Positions 25,061 through 37,459 of a DNA stretch of 64,000 nucleotides are shown here, in pieces. The notes beneath the pieces are model-generated. The model was not told where the DNA came from, ran no database searches, and saw nothing but the letters and a program-made list of their open reading frames with translations. Location of the stretch: assembly GCA_037893245.1 (NCBI GenBank), contig JBAIAA010000110.1, positions 930,001-994,000 of the forward strand. Reading direction: 5' to 3'. Position 1 is the first letter of the stretch. Each line of letters starts with the position of its first letter. Origin of the DNA: Crossaster papposus (taxonomy: Eukaryota; Echinodermata; Asteroidea; Velatida; Solasteridae). The translations under genes and the position numbers were made by a program.

Positions 25061-26099
25061 CCGTATTTCGCACCAATGACATGTACACGCACACACAAGC
25101 TGTGTGTGAACTTATACATGAACCCCGATGTCAACCAGAACAAAGACGGATGACTTTGCACTTTGGTACTCTGTGTGACCCAGTATTTGACCAGGGAACA
25201 TATAGGGACCGGGGAACATCAAATTTTTGTTTTCCTTTGTTTTAAATTGTCTTAACAATATTTTTAGGTTTTTTTATTTTTTATTAAACTTTTTTAATTA
25301 TAATGTTATTGTATACTTGTTATTGTTTTCAAGTTGGGGCCCTATGGGAGACCACCATATGGTGAATATGTTATACCCTGGATAAATATTAGAAATAAAT
25401 AAATAAATAAATAGGGGTTGGGGAACATAGGAATCGGGAAACATATACTGGAGAACATCGGGCTAATTGATCCATCATACAACAATATACTGCCCAACAA
25501 TGAAAAAGTGAAGTATCTTCAAATTTGTTGAAATGTGTAGGTATAGTTCATAAAATAGAACATGGGTGTAGAAAAGAAAGACTTTTATGTGTCATTTTTC
25601 TTCACCTTTTTAGTAAGGGCTGTTAAGGTTGTACTGGGCATGAGTTGATGGCAGTTCAGAGAGTAGAAGGTGGTTTGGAGCGGTACAGGAACTAATTGGT
25701 GAAACCTAAAACCACATTTCTTTTATGCTAGCACTCGGGGCGCAACTGATAAAAACATATATTTGTTGTTTTTCATCTTATTACAAATTTAGCCGTGAGT
25801 AACTCTTTGTCTTCCCAGGATGAGTAACTGTGCCGAAAACCACCGACTTATAGCTCAGCTGCACAAAGATGATTTGTGCTACGTTTTTTCGTTAATACCT
25901 TTCTAGATTATGACCACGTAACGTTGTGTCATCAACGCAGCGGCTGCTCATAAGCAACGACGTGTAAGGATCAATAAGGCAGCCAGATAGTTTCTCTTGT
26001 GTTCCTTTTCTTTCTCTTTTTTTCGGGAAGGGGGGGGGGGGGATTGTGTGGTTTGACATTACTTACAGCACATTTCAAGCCCTCGACTTTCTAGCATTG

Positions 26100-27134
26100 A
26101 GCAATGAGGGCCCCGTCGGAGGGAAATCATGGCCATGAATGCCTAATTTTGTTTTTCATCTCTTCTCTCTGCCTGATTTGAAAAAGCGACGGTGTGGAGG
26201 GGGGAAAGAAGGGTAACACAGTTGATTTGCATATCGCCTAGACTTGTCAGTCGATGTCCTGGAAGGCTCGGATGCAAAATGGCTCTAGCTTTTGTGTCCG
26301 CAGAGAGAGTGGCATCAACTGGAGATGTTGTCCGGCATCTCCCCGGGATGCAGAATAATTGTTGACGGTGCAGAATGAAAGCCCAGGCGGTTGTTTTTGT
26401 TGTTGTTTAAATGCAAATGGTTTTGGAATTGAGTCAAGTGTTCGAGACCTGCGTTGGTGGCATTTCCCTGGATGGGTCGTTTACTGTCTTGACGGTAGAA
26501 GAGCCATGGGATGTTTATACTGTCGTGGCGCGCGTTGTAGCAGCCAAGTTGGTCCAGGGATCTTCGTCAAGCCGTTAGGCAATTGGATGGGAGCAACAGT
26601 TTCTGCAGAGAGAACAAAAATAAGACTTGGATGGAATGACTGCATCTTTGTAGCAACTTTAGGGAGCAGTCTTCGGGAATTTTGTTCAGCCTCTAAATTT
26701 ATGGTGTAGTTTCATCATAGAAGCGTTGTGGAATGTACTTGTACTAACTGATCTCAGGATGTTTAACCATATTTTGAATGGAGAGGAAAACAAGAATCGA
26801 ATGGCTTAAAGCACAACTTTGTAAAAAGCTTCAGTGAATGAATTGGTGTGAATGGATTGGAGTGCGCACGGACAAAGAACACTGGGTTGGGATTCGAAGC
26901 ATGGTATCGGAGCATTTATTTCCTTGCTGCAGCTCAGACTTTGAAGGGAACACATCCGGGATGGATTTTGCTCATTGCTTCAGAGTTTCATTAGCCAATG
27001 ATCATGCAATATAAGTCACTTGTTTAGAGCAACTTAACAGAGAAGTTGTCATTCCGAGTAAAAAAAAGAAGGAATTTGGAGTAACCAGTGGAAATGTGAG
27101 TTTCTAGCCAGCTTATTTACCATCTCAAAAGGCA
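26100..27134 (+). promoter_or_regulatory. Putative promoter and long 5' leader of first exon 1b
   Basis: About 1 kb of unique, MITE-free sequence ending at the ATG at 27135. It contains upstream ATGs, including a 24-codon frame from 26279 and a 116-codon frame starting at a TTG (26359-26709) that has no recognisable domain. I read these as upstream ORFs in a leader or chance frames, not a separate gene. Confidence 0.3.
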
Positions 27135-27187
27135 ATGGATTTTACTTGGGCTTCAGCGCTTATGTTTACCCAAAGGAAAAAACCAAG
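27135..27187 (+). CDS. RAP1GAP: Rap1GAP alternative first coding exon 1b
   Basis: ATG with G at -3 and G at +4 (ggcaATGg) opens MDFTWASALMFTQRKKPR. The last Arg codon is split by the donor AG|gtaaat. It is again phase 2, so it joins in frame to the acceptor at 51917 as KKPR-RREMDG. The upstream kilobase (about 26100-27134) is free of the MITE families that crowd the rest of the intron and looks like a long 5' leader with small upstream ORFs. A MITE begins 40 bp after the donor (27228). There is no homology support for the peptide itself; the case is start context, donor quality and phase. Confidence 0.5.
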
Positions 27188-27227
27188 GTAAATACTTTTT
27201 TTTATTTCTTAGTGTTTGTATTGATTA

Positions 27228-27455
27228 AAGGTAGAATACACCATTTGCAGATATATCAACAAACTTTACAACCGAATTATTAAGAAATCTTTTACTTATT
27301 TGTAAGTAAATAAAGATTGTAGGCATCTAGCAAAATGATTGCGCTAGATATCCTTTAATTGTTTTGAAAATTTAATTTATTTAAAATATTTCATGATCGC
27401 TAGACGGCAAACGGCAATCGCGAAAAAAAAAAGAACATAAGAACCATTGCCTGAA
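27228..27455. mobile_element. MITE family A, one-ended fragment next to exon 1b
   Basis: Starts AAGGTAGAATACACCATTTG after TA, only 40 bp downstream of the exon 1b donor. It continues through the inner hairpin remnant and ends around AAGAACATAAGAACCATTGC. The distal end is missing. Confidence 0.8.
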
Positions 27456-27769
27456 CCAGATCTCAATATAATCTGTAAAACAATGGTTTTTAAGGACCTC
27501 AGACTAGCACATTCTTGAAAAATGGGGAGGTTTTTACTTGCCATTGTCTGTTTTTCAACATTGTGAACATTGCACAGACAGTTGAACTGGATGCCAATTT
27601 AATTGTGGAGTAAATGCAGAAAAGTTCAGCAAAGTTTTTGAGATTTTTAAATTTTTTAAAGAAAGTGACTTTCTGAATGCCAGTGATTGAATTCTCTATG
27701 CCTTGGTATGTAGCTGACCTTAGAATTGGTAGTGCCAGAGGCACACGGGTGCCTTCTAGTGAAACTAGA

Positions 27770-27890
27770 AGTACACAAGTCTGTCAATAGTGAAGTTTAG
27801 TCTGTCATTGTTCATCCAGTTACGCAACTAGACTTAAATTTGTGACTAGATTTGTGAAATGAATTTTGATATACTTGACCACAACTGCAG
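27770..27890. mobile_element. Possible family B relic
   Basis: Contains CAAGTCTGTCAATAGTG, a TCATTGTTCATCCAGTTAC block and GACTAGATTTGTGAAATGA. These match the interior of family B in order, but termini are lost. Confidence 0.4.
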
Positions 27891-28399
27891 ACGATGCATC
27901 ATGCACCCAAACAATTTTACCGTGAGGCCTGAAAACCTGAAACCTTTTGTTGGAAACCTTTTGTTGGAATAAAAAATGTGAAAAGTACAATAGGTCCCCT
28001 TTTCCCGTATTGCATAACGTGATAATGGGGCCTATTGTTTACTTTAAACGTTTTTTTTGTCCAACAAAACATTTTCATGTCTTCCGGCCACAGGGTGTTT
28101 GGAGTGTTGATGAGATCTTGTTTTGCACAGCTGTGGCTCGTCTCCCATGATGGAGTGAGCCCTCTTGTGACACAAGAATTATCAGTTTGCCAAAAGGTAG
28201 ACTCCGCATCGTTGGGATGGTTAATAAGATGCTAGTGCCCCCTCTGTTGACGTGGATGATTCATTGAAGATGCTTAGTTGTCTTGCTGATGCATTGCAGT
28301 TGACAGTTAAATGTTTTGCTTACTTGCAGATTGTGGCTCTGTAAAGTTTAAATAATTGTTTCTAAAGATTTATCACTTGCATTGTTTTGTAACAAATTA

Positions 28400-28770
28400 A
28401 AGGTAGGATAAACACCATTGGTAATTGCTTGAATTATCATGAAATCATTGGGGGGTTGTAATTTATAGTAAATATCATTTAACTAACCTGTCCGAAGTTT
28501 TATATTCATGGATGCTGAGAAAAGTTTAAAAAACGGCGTTTGTTTTAAACCGGTGTCGGGCAGTTATGTTGTTCTTGTTTTGTTTGCGATCGCCGTATGG
28601 CGATTGTGATTTTATAAAAATAAATTCATTTTTAAAGTCAATTACAGGATATCTAGCACAATCATTTTGCTGGATGCCTGCAATCAATATTTACTTTTAA
28701 AAAAGTAAGATATTTCTTAATAATTTGGTAGTAACATTTTTCAAAAATCTGCAAATGGTGTATCCGACCT
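28400..28770. mobile_element. MITE family A, full-length copy
   Basis: Starts AAGGTAGGATAAACACCATT after TA and ends GCAAATGGTGTATCCGACCT. It carries the full inner GCGATCGCCGTATGGCGATT hairpin. About 371 bp, and among the best candidates for a family reference copy. Confidence 0.88.
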
Positions 28771-28854
28771 ACACATCATTTACTTTTGCCATCATTTTCA
28801 GAAAGTAACATATTTGGAGGTTAGTATTTTATAGCAGATATTGTAACATTAAGC

Positions 28855-29050
28855 TTGAGAGAAGCAATTGTTGTGTCTTGCCCAAAAGCACAAATACCAT
28901 GTTTCTGGCAGGGTTCGAACCCACGCACCATCAAACACCGTGTTTCCGGCAGGGTTCGAACCCAAGCACCATCAAACACAGTAGCGACTAGACTAGGGCA
29001 TTCAACAGACCGTGGCATTAGGCGAAATAGGCCAAGTTATACTACCAAAT
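28855..29050 (-). mobile_element. tRNA-like SINE relic with a duplicated B-box unit
   Basis: TGTCTTGCCCAAAAGCAC is the reverse complement of the SINE segment seen at 41555. A unit of about 41 bp containing GGCAGGGTTCGAACCCA and GCACCATCAAACAC occurs twice in tandem (about 28900-28981). GGTTCGAACCC is B-box-like on either strand. Confidence 0.55.
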
Positions 29051-29262
29051 ACTGGTAGAGGTACGTGCTGCTTTCAACAATCGGTAGTGATGAGACTATT
29101 ATGTGGATGAAATGTCTCGCCTGCGAACTGAAAAGCTGTCGCGGGCGCGAACTGTGAAATCGACGAGATCCATGAAATTGTCAGGGGAAATCACAGACAT
29201 TGAGAGTCATGAAGGATTGAGACAAGTGCAACAGATAGTTGCATGGATGTTATGAAAGAAGC

Positions 29263-29283
29263 CGGGGGGGGGGGGGGGGGGGG
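29263..29283. repeat. Poly-G tract (21 G)
   Basis: Uninterrupted G run in the intron after exon 1b. Confidence 0.95.
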
Positions 29284-29584
29284 TGGCATTTCACACCCAA
29301 TGTGCTGTCATCTGCTGCCTTGGTGTGATAAGCGTGTGTTCCGTCGATGAGATACCATTTCCTTGCAAACTTGTGATATCCATTATTATACTGATAATCA
29401 GTGACCCTACAGAGAAATGGTATTAAAGATGAATGTCCTTCGTCTTGTAATTAGTCATTTTCTTTGCTTGTAGCAGGCTTTCAAGTATATACTTCTACTT
29501 TTCCTACTTTTCCTTTAAATTCCTACTGCTTTTGCCCCACAAATGATTTTTTCATAACATACATTGTAGATAAATAACACAATG

Positions 29585-29675
29585 AAGGACGGGTGCAGGA
29601 GTACTGCAACTGTACTTCCAAGAGCTTACTTGAGAATGGAGCACAAGTGTTTTGAGTACAGAACATGCCAAATGA
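29585..29675. repeat. Family G repeat copy
   Basis: GGAGTACTGCAACTGTACTT, GGAGCACAAGTGTTTTGAGT and ACATGCCAAATGAGG match 15060-15160 in order. Confidence 0.65.
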
Positions 29676-30269
29676 GGTTCATGATGCTGTGAACATGGGG
29701 TGCGTATCACCGAACACTACTCCTGAAAGCCTGCGAAGTGTGCTTACTTACTGCAAAGTGACCTACTTTTACCCTGATTATGTTCGAGTGCACAGTCCTA
29801 CTTTTGTCCTGCTTTTTGTTAATGTTTCTACTTTTTTCCTGTTTTTTTTCTTCACTTGGCTCTCTTTGAAAGCCTGGAGTGGGGAAGAAGTGGGTAGGGG
29901 TGGTTTGTGACTGGACACATGTTTTACCATGTGGAGCAGTGCTTGTCTACATTTAGTTTTGGCCGCAGCTAGGTAGGCCTATAAGCTTTTAAATTATAGT
30001 TATGACATATGCTACCAATTTATTAGCAAACTAAATCTGCCAGTCCATGTACAAGTTACATAAATTAGTCAGACTCAAAGTAGGCAACACATTGCACTAG
30101 TTTCATCAGGGCAAAAATCAAAATGAGGATTATATATACATTTCTATTGTTAACTATTTGTATTTGTTTTGTAGTATTTTTCTAAACACTGGGTTCCCTT
30201 TTTTTTTACACTGTCCTTCTAGTAAAATGACACTCTAACTTTGGTTCACTGCACCTTGAAGAAATGTAA

Positions 30270-30294
30270 CCCCCCCCCCCCCCCCCCCCCCCCC
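30270..30294. repeat. Poly-C tract (25 C)
   Basis: Uninterrupted C run in the intron after exon 1b. Confidence 0.95.
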
Positions 30295-31303
30295 TTCGGA
30301 TAGAGACCAATTTGGATGTGGATGGACTCTGATTTCACATTAAAACCCTCTGTTTTGGCCCCTAATTGAAAGGCGACCTTTTCCTGACGCCCACTCATTT
30401 TCTCCTTCCTCATATGTCGAAGTTATAACTCCTGTGGTGGTGGCTAGAATTCCTCCATATATAGTGTTCTAACCTCATTGTCCTTTCCAAGTCACTTCTC
30501 TAGTTGCATAGCTGTGGCCTAGGGAGAGAAAGATGGATATAAAAGCAATTAGTCTCGCCTTGCTTGGTCACTGACAAGTGCTGGAATCCTTAATTTACTC
30601 TTTCACGAGGAAAAATTGTCCAGTTTAGAAATGCTATTGCTTTTCCATTTGCTTCCTGGTACTATTATTATAGATTTATTTCTTGTAAAAACTAAGGATT
30701 CCTCAAAAGTGCCCGATCGGCACTTCTTCCAAGCCTGAAGAAACATGTATAGAGAGAATTAGTCAATAAAGAAAGTACAAGTTTATAAGAGGTGGGAGGA
30801 AACCCCAGAAGAATATTCAGAGGGACACCCACTAAATCAGATTGGGATTTAAATCTCAATTTACTTGTGGGCCAGTGTAGGAGAATGACCGGTCACGTTA
30901 CCGGCAAACAATATTGTGCATGGTACATATTTTGAATAATGACTGGGCAACTTGTTTGTAATTCATCTAAACCCTGGAAATTGCTTAATTCTGTCTTTTA
31001 ATACAGTTCTATCGTCTCACATTTCCAGGCCGTACATTTGTTATTGGCCAGATTAATTTCGTCCCACGAACCTGGATTTGTGTGTGTGCGCCGTTTTCAA
31101 GTTCTGTGATGACATGCTGTAATACTGTGCTTCTGTTTCCTTACAAGAAGTATTTATATGTGATGAATGACATTGCTCCACATTTTTTGTGTGAAAGTCT
31201 CGTCTGTGCCAGGCTTTTATATAAATAATGCAGGACGCGCTAACGCTTTACAGTATATCAAAAGTAATTTCTCATGCATTTGTAGAATTGCAGATGGATC
31301 TTA

Positions 31304-31541
31304 ACCAGTTCGTGTCGGGATTATTTTAACATCACCGAGCCGAGGCGCAGGATTATTATTAATGAAACTCGATCCGAGGCGGGTTCAGGCCTATGTTACC
31401 GGGAAGCACACCTGAGCATTTCCGGCCTTGCTCGCTGCTGACAGACATTTTCGGCCTTGCTCGTGACGTGTTTATGCGTCATATCTGTTTTGAATCTGGG
31501 GAAAGCTAAGCGTGTATATTACGTCCTCCGGCGCGAACTAT
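31304..31541. mobile_element. MITE family C copy
   Basis: Left end ACCAGTTCGTGTCGGGATTA after TA; right end TCCTCCGGCGCGAACTA, decayed at the last bases. The interior has two copies of a TTTCCGGCCTTGCTCG-like segment. Confidence 0.78.
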
Positions 31542-32465
31542 TTTTAACAAGCTAAAAGCTTATCTAATTTGTGAACCTGCAAATCTTTTCGGATTATTTC
31601 ATATTGATTGTGATGGATCAAAAGCTTTGTATATACTTGGTCTTACTTTGTACAAATATCTCACAATAAAAAATACATTAAACTGGGTATCAGAAATTCT
31701 TAAAATACAACTTAAGTAGCTAGATCTGATTACAAAACTGCATTACGCTGTGTGGATTCTGTTATTGTTATGATGAAGTAATTCAAAATTTGACTGCCAC
31801 AAGTCAACAACAGATAGGGTGGTATGTGCATAATTTCCTGAAGCACAGGTATCTTAAGACTGGTTTGGCTGTCAACATGACACCGTAAATCCTGTCTGTA
31901 TAAGACTTCAAATTACACCTTACATTGTTATTGATCTCAGATAGTTATAACAAAGTAAAACAAGATTGCTCTGTTTAGGTCTATATGCTCCATAGAAATA
32001 AAATCCGTTGCGTGGGAGTGAGAGACATGGACTTTTATAAAAGGTTATAATCCGTCAACTTTAGACAGGAAGGATTGTTTGAAATTGAGCCTCAAGGCAA
32101 GAAATGATATTCTGAGAGGCGATGGCGGGCACTTTGCCGTGTAGCTTATAGACAGATGTTTCCTTAGAAATAAAAGAATGGAATCTTGCTGTAGATGCAC
32201 TGGACATGTTTATATTTTTAGCTGTTTCAGCATTTTTTATGTTTAAATCTATTCTAAATTGAGAACGGGTTGGAAGAGGAAAACGAAAGTAAGAGAATGG
32301 GTGAAAATATTAAAGTAAAAGGCAGAATAAAATACGAAGGATATTTAGGAATTTACTCCATGGCTTGATTTTGTTGTTGGGTAGTAGGGGATGAGAATGC
32401 GGGATTTTGTCAACATTATTGAAAAAAAAGGCAGATGTAGACTACTTTACTGGACTAAATGTAAA

Positions 32466-32716
32466 CTGTTCTAATGAAACCCGGACAAATTTGACAATTT
32501 AGTTTTGTTAAATTTGTTTTTTAATTCTCTAGGATATTAGCTTTAAAATAATGTATCGTGTACATATGTACCCCCGCCCTATCTATACCCTGACAACCTA
32601 ATTATGAGATAAACAGCTTTGAAGTTCAGAAAAGCGTAATATTTCTATACACATGTTTCACAGGTACATTGTAATAAAACACATTGTGCGACTTTTCCCG
32701 GGTTTTGTTGGAACAG
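32466..32716. mobile_element. Family E MITE, complete with both termini
   Basis: Left end CTGTTCTAATGAAACCCGGA and right end CCGGGTTTTGTTGGAACAG form an inverted repeat of about 30-45 bp. This copy shows that the one-ended copies at 698 and 21438 belong to a terminal-inverted-repeat element. It lies inverted relative to them. Confidence 0.83.
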
Positions 32717-35195
32717 GTCACAAACGATCGATCGGGCATTGAAGTACTTGTAAATAAAACTTAAATTTGTTCAATTGCATTTTATTTGTGCTATTTGGCT
32801 CGAGAAGGATACCTGAACCATTTAAGCAAAAACAAAATGTTTTTAAATATTTTTATGAAGAATTTGGCATTTTACAAACCTGTAGTTTCACAAAGTGTTT
32901 CTTCATAAGCAGCAAAACAGCAATAATTCTGAAGGAAATGTCAAAGTAGAAGCTTTCTTGGAAACTATTGCCCTTGACTTTGTGAGGAGGAAAAACAACA
33001 ACACTCACTCACTGAGAATGTTAGAAAAGAAAAGAAAGAGGACGGAGAAAAAATATATAGAAGAGTGACGTACATGCATTTTTTCTGTGTTTAATGGCAA
33101 AGCTTGGATTGTCGCTAGGGCTTTTGTTAAAGTGGAAATGGTGGTTGCCATAGCAACATGGTAACGCAGAATTGGAAGATGCCATTTCATTAAAAAGGGA
33201 CCCAAGAGAGAGAATCTTCGTGCCCTGAATACTGGGGATGTGTTTTCAGTCATGCGGCCATCCCTTTGTTTGATATGGTACGAGCTGCACGCCCACGTTG
33301 TTTACCAGCTTTTTTTGTCTTCCCGAGCGGCTTATGACCACTACCACGTTTCTGGTGGTTTATCCAGCTTTTCTGGAAGTTCGCAGCGCATGGCACAGTG
33401 GGAGGCTTTTTCTGTCCACAGTAAAGCACTTTGTGGGGACAACATGCACACCTTTGGGATTGATGGAGTGATTATGTCAGGACTGGATCTGTTCAAAATG
33501 CTTTCATTAGAGCACTGAGAAACTGTCAAATTACTAATGCTTATGGTTTACACAGCCCAAATCTGTGCTAATAAAAAAACGAACAAAAATCTGTTATACA
33601 ATTCTTTTTTTTGGAGAATTGAACTTATCTGGTGAAGCTTTCTCCAAATTAAGTATCCCTGCTCTAATTTTGGCAGATATTTAGACAGTTTCTTTTGGAT
33701 TATACAATTTTTTTCAAGACGAACAGGCAGATTTTCTGACGTCATTCAATCATTTCTAGCAAGCACCATACCTCTTTGAAGAGAACTGTTTGCTCGTAAA
33801 ACGGCATGAACTGCCTGAACCGTGGTGGCAAGTTTGAACAAATTGAGGCAAGGATTGGACGAGTGTAAAAAACCAACTCGGACTCATTTTCACGACTTAC
33901 TAAGCAAGTGCATATCTCAGTTTTCTTCTGTTTGTGGCTCGATCCTCTAAAGTATTGGATGCAGCCTCATCATTGCCTGATAATGAGCCATCTTGTGTGA
34001 TTAGTAACTGGCAACTGATGGGGAGACTTTGGAAGAATTGCCTGATTAAATTTGACACCACTGGTTGATTGTTTCTTGTGCAGTAGAAACTCTCTGTAGA
34101 ACATGCGCCGTCTTGTTTGTGTGTGTTCTCAATGAGAATCGAACGGGATGCTATATACGCTACCTATACGTACCAACTTTGGAGACCTGTGCCTAGGGAT
34201 GGTGAGGATCGATGATCTATTAACGCATTTACTCTGTCGGTGCAAATTTGTGCTCTAAGTGGTCCGGATTCTGTGCTTTCTGCTTGGTAATATCCTGGTG
34301 TTTTAATGGATCTCCACCATCAGCGTGACTCGCGACGCATGGCTTACAGATTGTCCAGTTTGCATTAAAACGGGTCTCGAGGGTTAGAAGTCGGCTTTCC
34401 GAGGAAAAAGAAGGAGAAAAGAGAACCTCATTACTGAGATTTATCCCTTCTGGGAATTGTGGTTGTTTTATTGTGGAGCAGTGCCATGGGCTGGTTGGTT
34501 TGCATGGTGTAGCTTTAATTCCTATCGATTTTGTGTGACTTGCCAACTCATCACAGCATTGAAAAGAATTTTTTCTTCTGTCGTTCTGCAATATTTATGA
34601 GGCATACAGCCTGAGCACTTCACTTTTAGTCCGTATTTAAATTATTGAGGTGACTGAATCGCATTATAGCTGTGGATTTCAAATTTAAAAAAAACCAAGC
34701 ATTCTTTCTGCAGGCAGTTGCTTGGCGAAGCATCTGAACCTCTCTCTGAAATAATATTTTGAATCGTTTTCCATATGATGCGTGGTCGCCTTCCGAGGGT
34801 CCAAATAACTCGGATTTGGAATCGTTAGCGTCTGCCCCAGTAGTTATTTATTCACAACGGTGAACCTCTCATTCTAGTCTAGCCTTGCTAGCCCAAGACA
34901 ACATTGTAGTGTTATTTTATGAGGCTGATCAATATTTGCAAATGAGGACCGTTTCCTGAAATAAGTGCATGATGCAGTGACTGGTCTCTATATTGCCAAC
35001 GTTATCCCTTGGATTCTCTTTGAATGGTCGACACAGATCGGTTGGCTGAAGTGAGGGCAATGCAAGACTACTGGACCTGGAATAATTCATAAACAGACCG
35101 GTCAAACTTCAAGCTCAGCAAGTGCCCACGTACTTTCACTACTCCCGATTTGTTTTGTTTAATGAATTATTCATGAGGAGAGTGGACAGTTCAGT

Positions 35196-35311
35196 GCATC
35201 CAATCAAAAATCCAATATTCATATTGGGTGCTATCTACATATGGTGATGTACTAGCAAAATTCACAATTTTTAATGCCATCTGTAATAAGTAAATTCAGC
35301 ATCCAATCAAA
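35196..35311 (+). promoter_or_regulatory. Paired CCAAT-type elements, putative promoter of first exon 1c
   Basis: The 13-mer GCATCCAATCAAA occurs twice, at 35196-35208 and 35299-35311, exactly 103 bp apart. An inverted CCAAT (ATTGGAT) lies near 35400, and a TATA-like CTATACAAATAAG near 35376. This resembles a CCAAT-box promoter region about 1.7 kb upstream of the ATG at 37031. A donor-like site (TTTCG|gtgagt) follows at about 35607, so a non-coding first exon could end there. Confidence 0.3.
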
Positions 35312-35607
35312 GAGAGCGTTACAAGATATTCATATTCATAATTACTGGAGTACCTATCAGCATGATTGATACTCGCTATACAAATAAGAGGTCACAGCTC
35401 ATTGGATAGCCACACATGTGATATGCGTCTAGGGGAGAGCATCCAGCATTGAGGACATCTGTGCTTCAACTCAAGTGCAGAGAAATAGGATATTACACGC
35501 TCTCTGCAATCACTCTCTGCACTTGCAGACATCCCCGCTCTGTTTTGGCATCGGCACGCTCCCTGAGTCAGCGTTTCATCAAACATTCTTAATGAGCCGG
35601 GATTTCG

Positions 35608-37030
35608 GTGAGTGCTTTTAGCAGCTGTGGAGGGCTGTGCACTGAGCTGTCAATGTCACTGCTACGTTTGTTGTCTGCCTATAGTCGGATACATTTATAT
35701 CTGAAATCCCTATTTTTGTTGGGAAACCAGTCCGTCGCTTGTACATCTGTTTTATCAAACTGGAAGTAAGTACAGAAACCTCACTGATATCTGGACTGTT
35801 CCTGGTGTACGTGTCTGCTTCGACCGTTTCCTAATGAATGGAATTTCTTCTCCGAAGTTGTTGTCCGATCAGGCTGCTAAAGATATCTCAAGAGCTGTAG
35901 ATTTAATTAACAGACATCCCAAAAACTTGATAGAGTGAACAGATTGCTCCGCACAGACCCTGAGGCAGTGCATTTGCTTTTGACACAACATCTCTGATCT
36001 GTGACGTCTTCAGCTTAAAAAAAAGTAATCACTGATTGAATCCGAGGAGATCGTTAGACTGACCCAGGACTGGTGTCTCATCGTTGCCATCGATGAAAAT
36101 GATGATGGTGGCAAAGAAAATATGCTTTACAACTCGTTAAAATCACGATGATTTGAAAGAGGCTGGTTTCAACCGTCTAAAGTGCTGCGAGCAAAAAGGT
36201 AGTAGCAGGTATTAACTTGTGATCAACAAGATCCCAGTGTTACGGCAACGGATGTGCATCCGGTTTATTTGAGAGGTGATAGGCAGGTGTACGGATGGTG
36301 CAGCTAGGCAGTGGAGGCATCCCAAGTACCTCTTGTTGTTGGAAGGAGGATCTCCTTATCTTAAGTTGATATGAACTCGGTCACCGCATCTTCAGGAATA
36401 CTTGTACAGTTGCTGGTCTTATAATGAATTGGCTTCTGCCAGTTATCTGTGTAGACTCTCAGAGTTTGTTCCATCAGATCTGTCAGACCACGCAGATTGA
36501 CATTGATCGTTAAGAGTATTAATCTCCGTGTTGTGTGAAGTTGGGCATACTTGCACATCTGGAAATGAATTGAATGTTGAATGCCTGCCACATTCTGTGC
36601 TAAAAGTTGTCGGACTATTTAACATCAATTGACTTATGTGTGAAAAAAACATATGAGTGGGCTTCAGTACTGTGCATGTCATATGCATCAGAGATGATCA
36701 GTCTTTATTTGGCTCTGTGTGAGTGCTCATCTGGTAGAGTGCCTGTCTCAGAAATTGTGTAGATCTACAGTCAAAACTTACTAGATGGCAAGATACTTAA
36801 ATGGACAGCATTCAAGCCTGCTTCAATTTATCCTCTGGAGTCATGCTGACAAATGTTAAAACTTGAATGGTTAAAAACGTCCTGATCGTCAAACATTCTA
36901 TAAAAAGCAGCTTCTTTGTACCATCTCGCCATTTGTGGATGAAAACTTAAATCTGGACTCAAGTTCAAACTTTTGTCAAATTTGTTTATGTAAAAAACAC
37001 AAAAAAGTAAGAAGAACTGAAAACGTTGCC
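35608..37030 (+). other. Leader or intron upstream of first exon 1c
   Basis: Mostly unique sequence without the MITE families found elsewhere. It may be a long 5' leader of the 37031 exon or an intron following a non-coding exon that ends near 35607. I see no coding potential in it. Confidence 0.35.
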
Positions 37031-37194
37031 ATGGCACACATGAAGAAGTTCAGCCGGCGGTCATTTAGGAGGTGCTCGGTGGCTTACAACTCGCCTCTGA
37101 TGGAGCCGAGGGTGGAGGCTCAGTTGCCTGTGATCCTACTGCCCCGCCCCAGGAAGAGGGCGCTGAGTCTGCCGGATGCATTCAGTCCATGGAG
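37031..37194 (+). CDS. RAP1GAP: Rap1GAP alternative first coding exon 1c (longest N-terminus)
   Basis: An ATG in a strong context (gttgccATGg) opens 54 codons plus two bases. The peptide is Arg/Lys/Ser-rich (starts MAHMKKFSRRSFRRCSV, later RPRKRALSLPDAFSPW), and the donor is AG|gtgacg, phase 2. It joins the 51917 acceptor in frame as FSPWR-RREMDG. Local base composition is clearly higher in G+C than the flanking intron, as expected for coding sequence. The RRCS and RALS stretches resemble basophilic-kinase sites (inference). Residue numbers used in the other exon entries count from this ATG. The frame is open upstream to 36935 but without another ATG. The donor is weaker than average at +4/+5. 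Confidence 0.7.
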
Positions 37195-37248
37195 GTGACG
37201 TTTATTTCATTTTGTTTTTTTGTCACTGTTGTTTTTGTTTAGTTTTTA

Positions 37249-37459
37249 ACCAGTTCCAGAAATCAAAACGTATAACAACACGGCCCTATAGCAAGACCAC
37301 AAATATCTGCCAGCGACTGGCCCGCAGGGATCGAGGTCGGAAATATTAGGGTGTGCTACCTACAGATGCTGACCTGAGCCCATCTCGGATCGAGGTTTGA
37401 AAAAAACAATCCCGCGCCAGGGCCCGGTCAATGTCCGAAAAATTCTGACGCGAACTGAT
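37249..37459. mobile_element. MITE family C copy just downstream of exon 1c
   Basis: Left end ACCAGTTCCAGAAATC after TA; right end TCTGACGCGAACTGATTA. The interior GGAAATATTAGGGTGTGCTA and CGATCGAGG-like blocks match other copies. It starts 55 bp after the exon 1c donor. Confidence 0.78.

Larger units (their letters stand above)
14548..26099 (+). other. Intron after exon 1a
   Basis: No supported exon. It holds family F/G repeats (14930-15160), a foldback element (15201-15420), family A MITEs (15939-16211, 18511-18908, 22231-22522, 23947-24070) and a family F copy (16620-16780). Also present are a purine/poly-G tract (17124-17191), a tandem pair of family D elements (20361-20891) and a family E copy (21438-21830). 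A degenerate telomere-like stretch (about 24865-24925), an inverted repeat (25002-25060) and an AAAT microsatellite (25391-25413) complete the list. Confidence 0.7.
27188..35195 (+). other. Intron between exons 1b and 1c
   Basis: No supported exon. It contains family A MITEs (27228-27455, 28400-28770), a diverged hAT-type relic (27770-27890), a reverse tRNA-like SINE fragment (28855-29050) and poly-G/C tracts (29263-29283, 30270-30294). A family C MITE (31304-31541) and a complete family E element (32466-32716) are also here. From 33.2 to 35.2 kb it is mostly unique sequence. Confidence 0.7.

Noticed and set aside
28905..28925. Functional tRNA gene at GGTTCGAACCC
   Set aside because: A B-box-like motif is present but no cloverleaf with acceptor stem or A-box could be drawn; SINE-derived sequence is the better reading.
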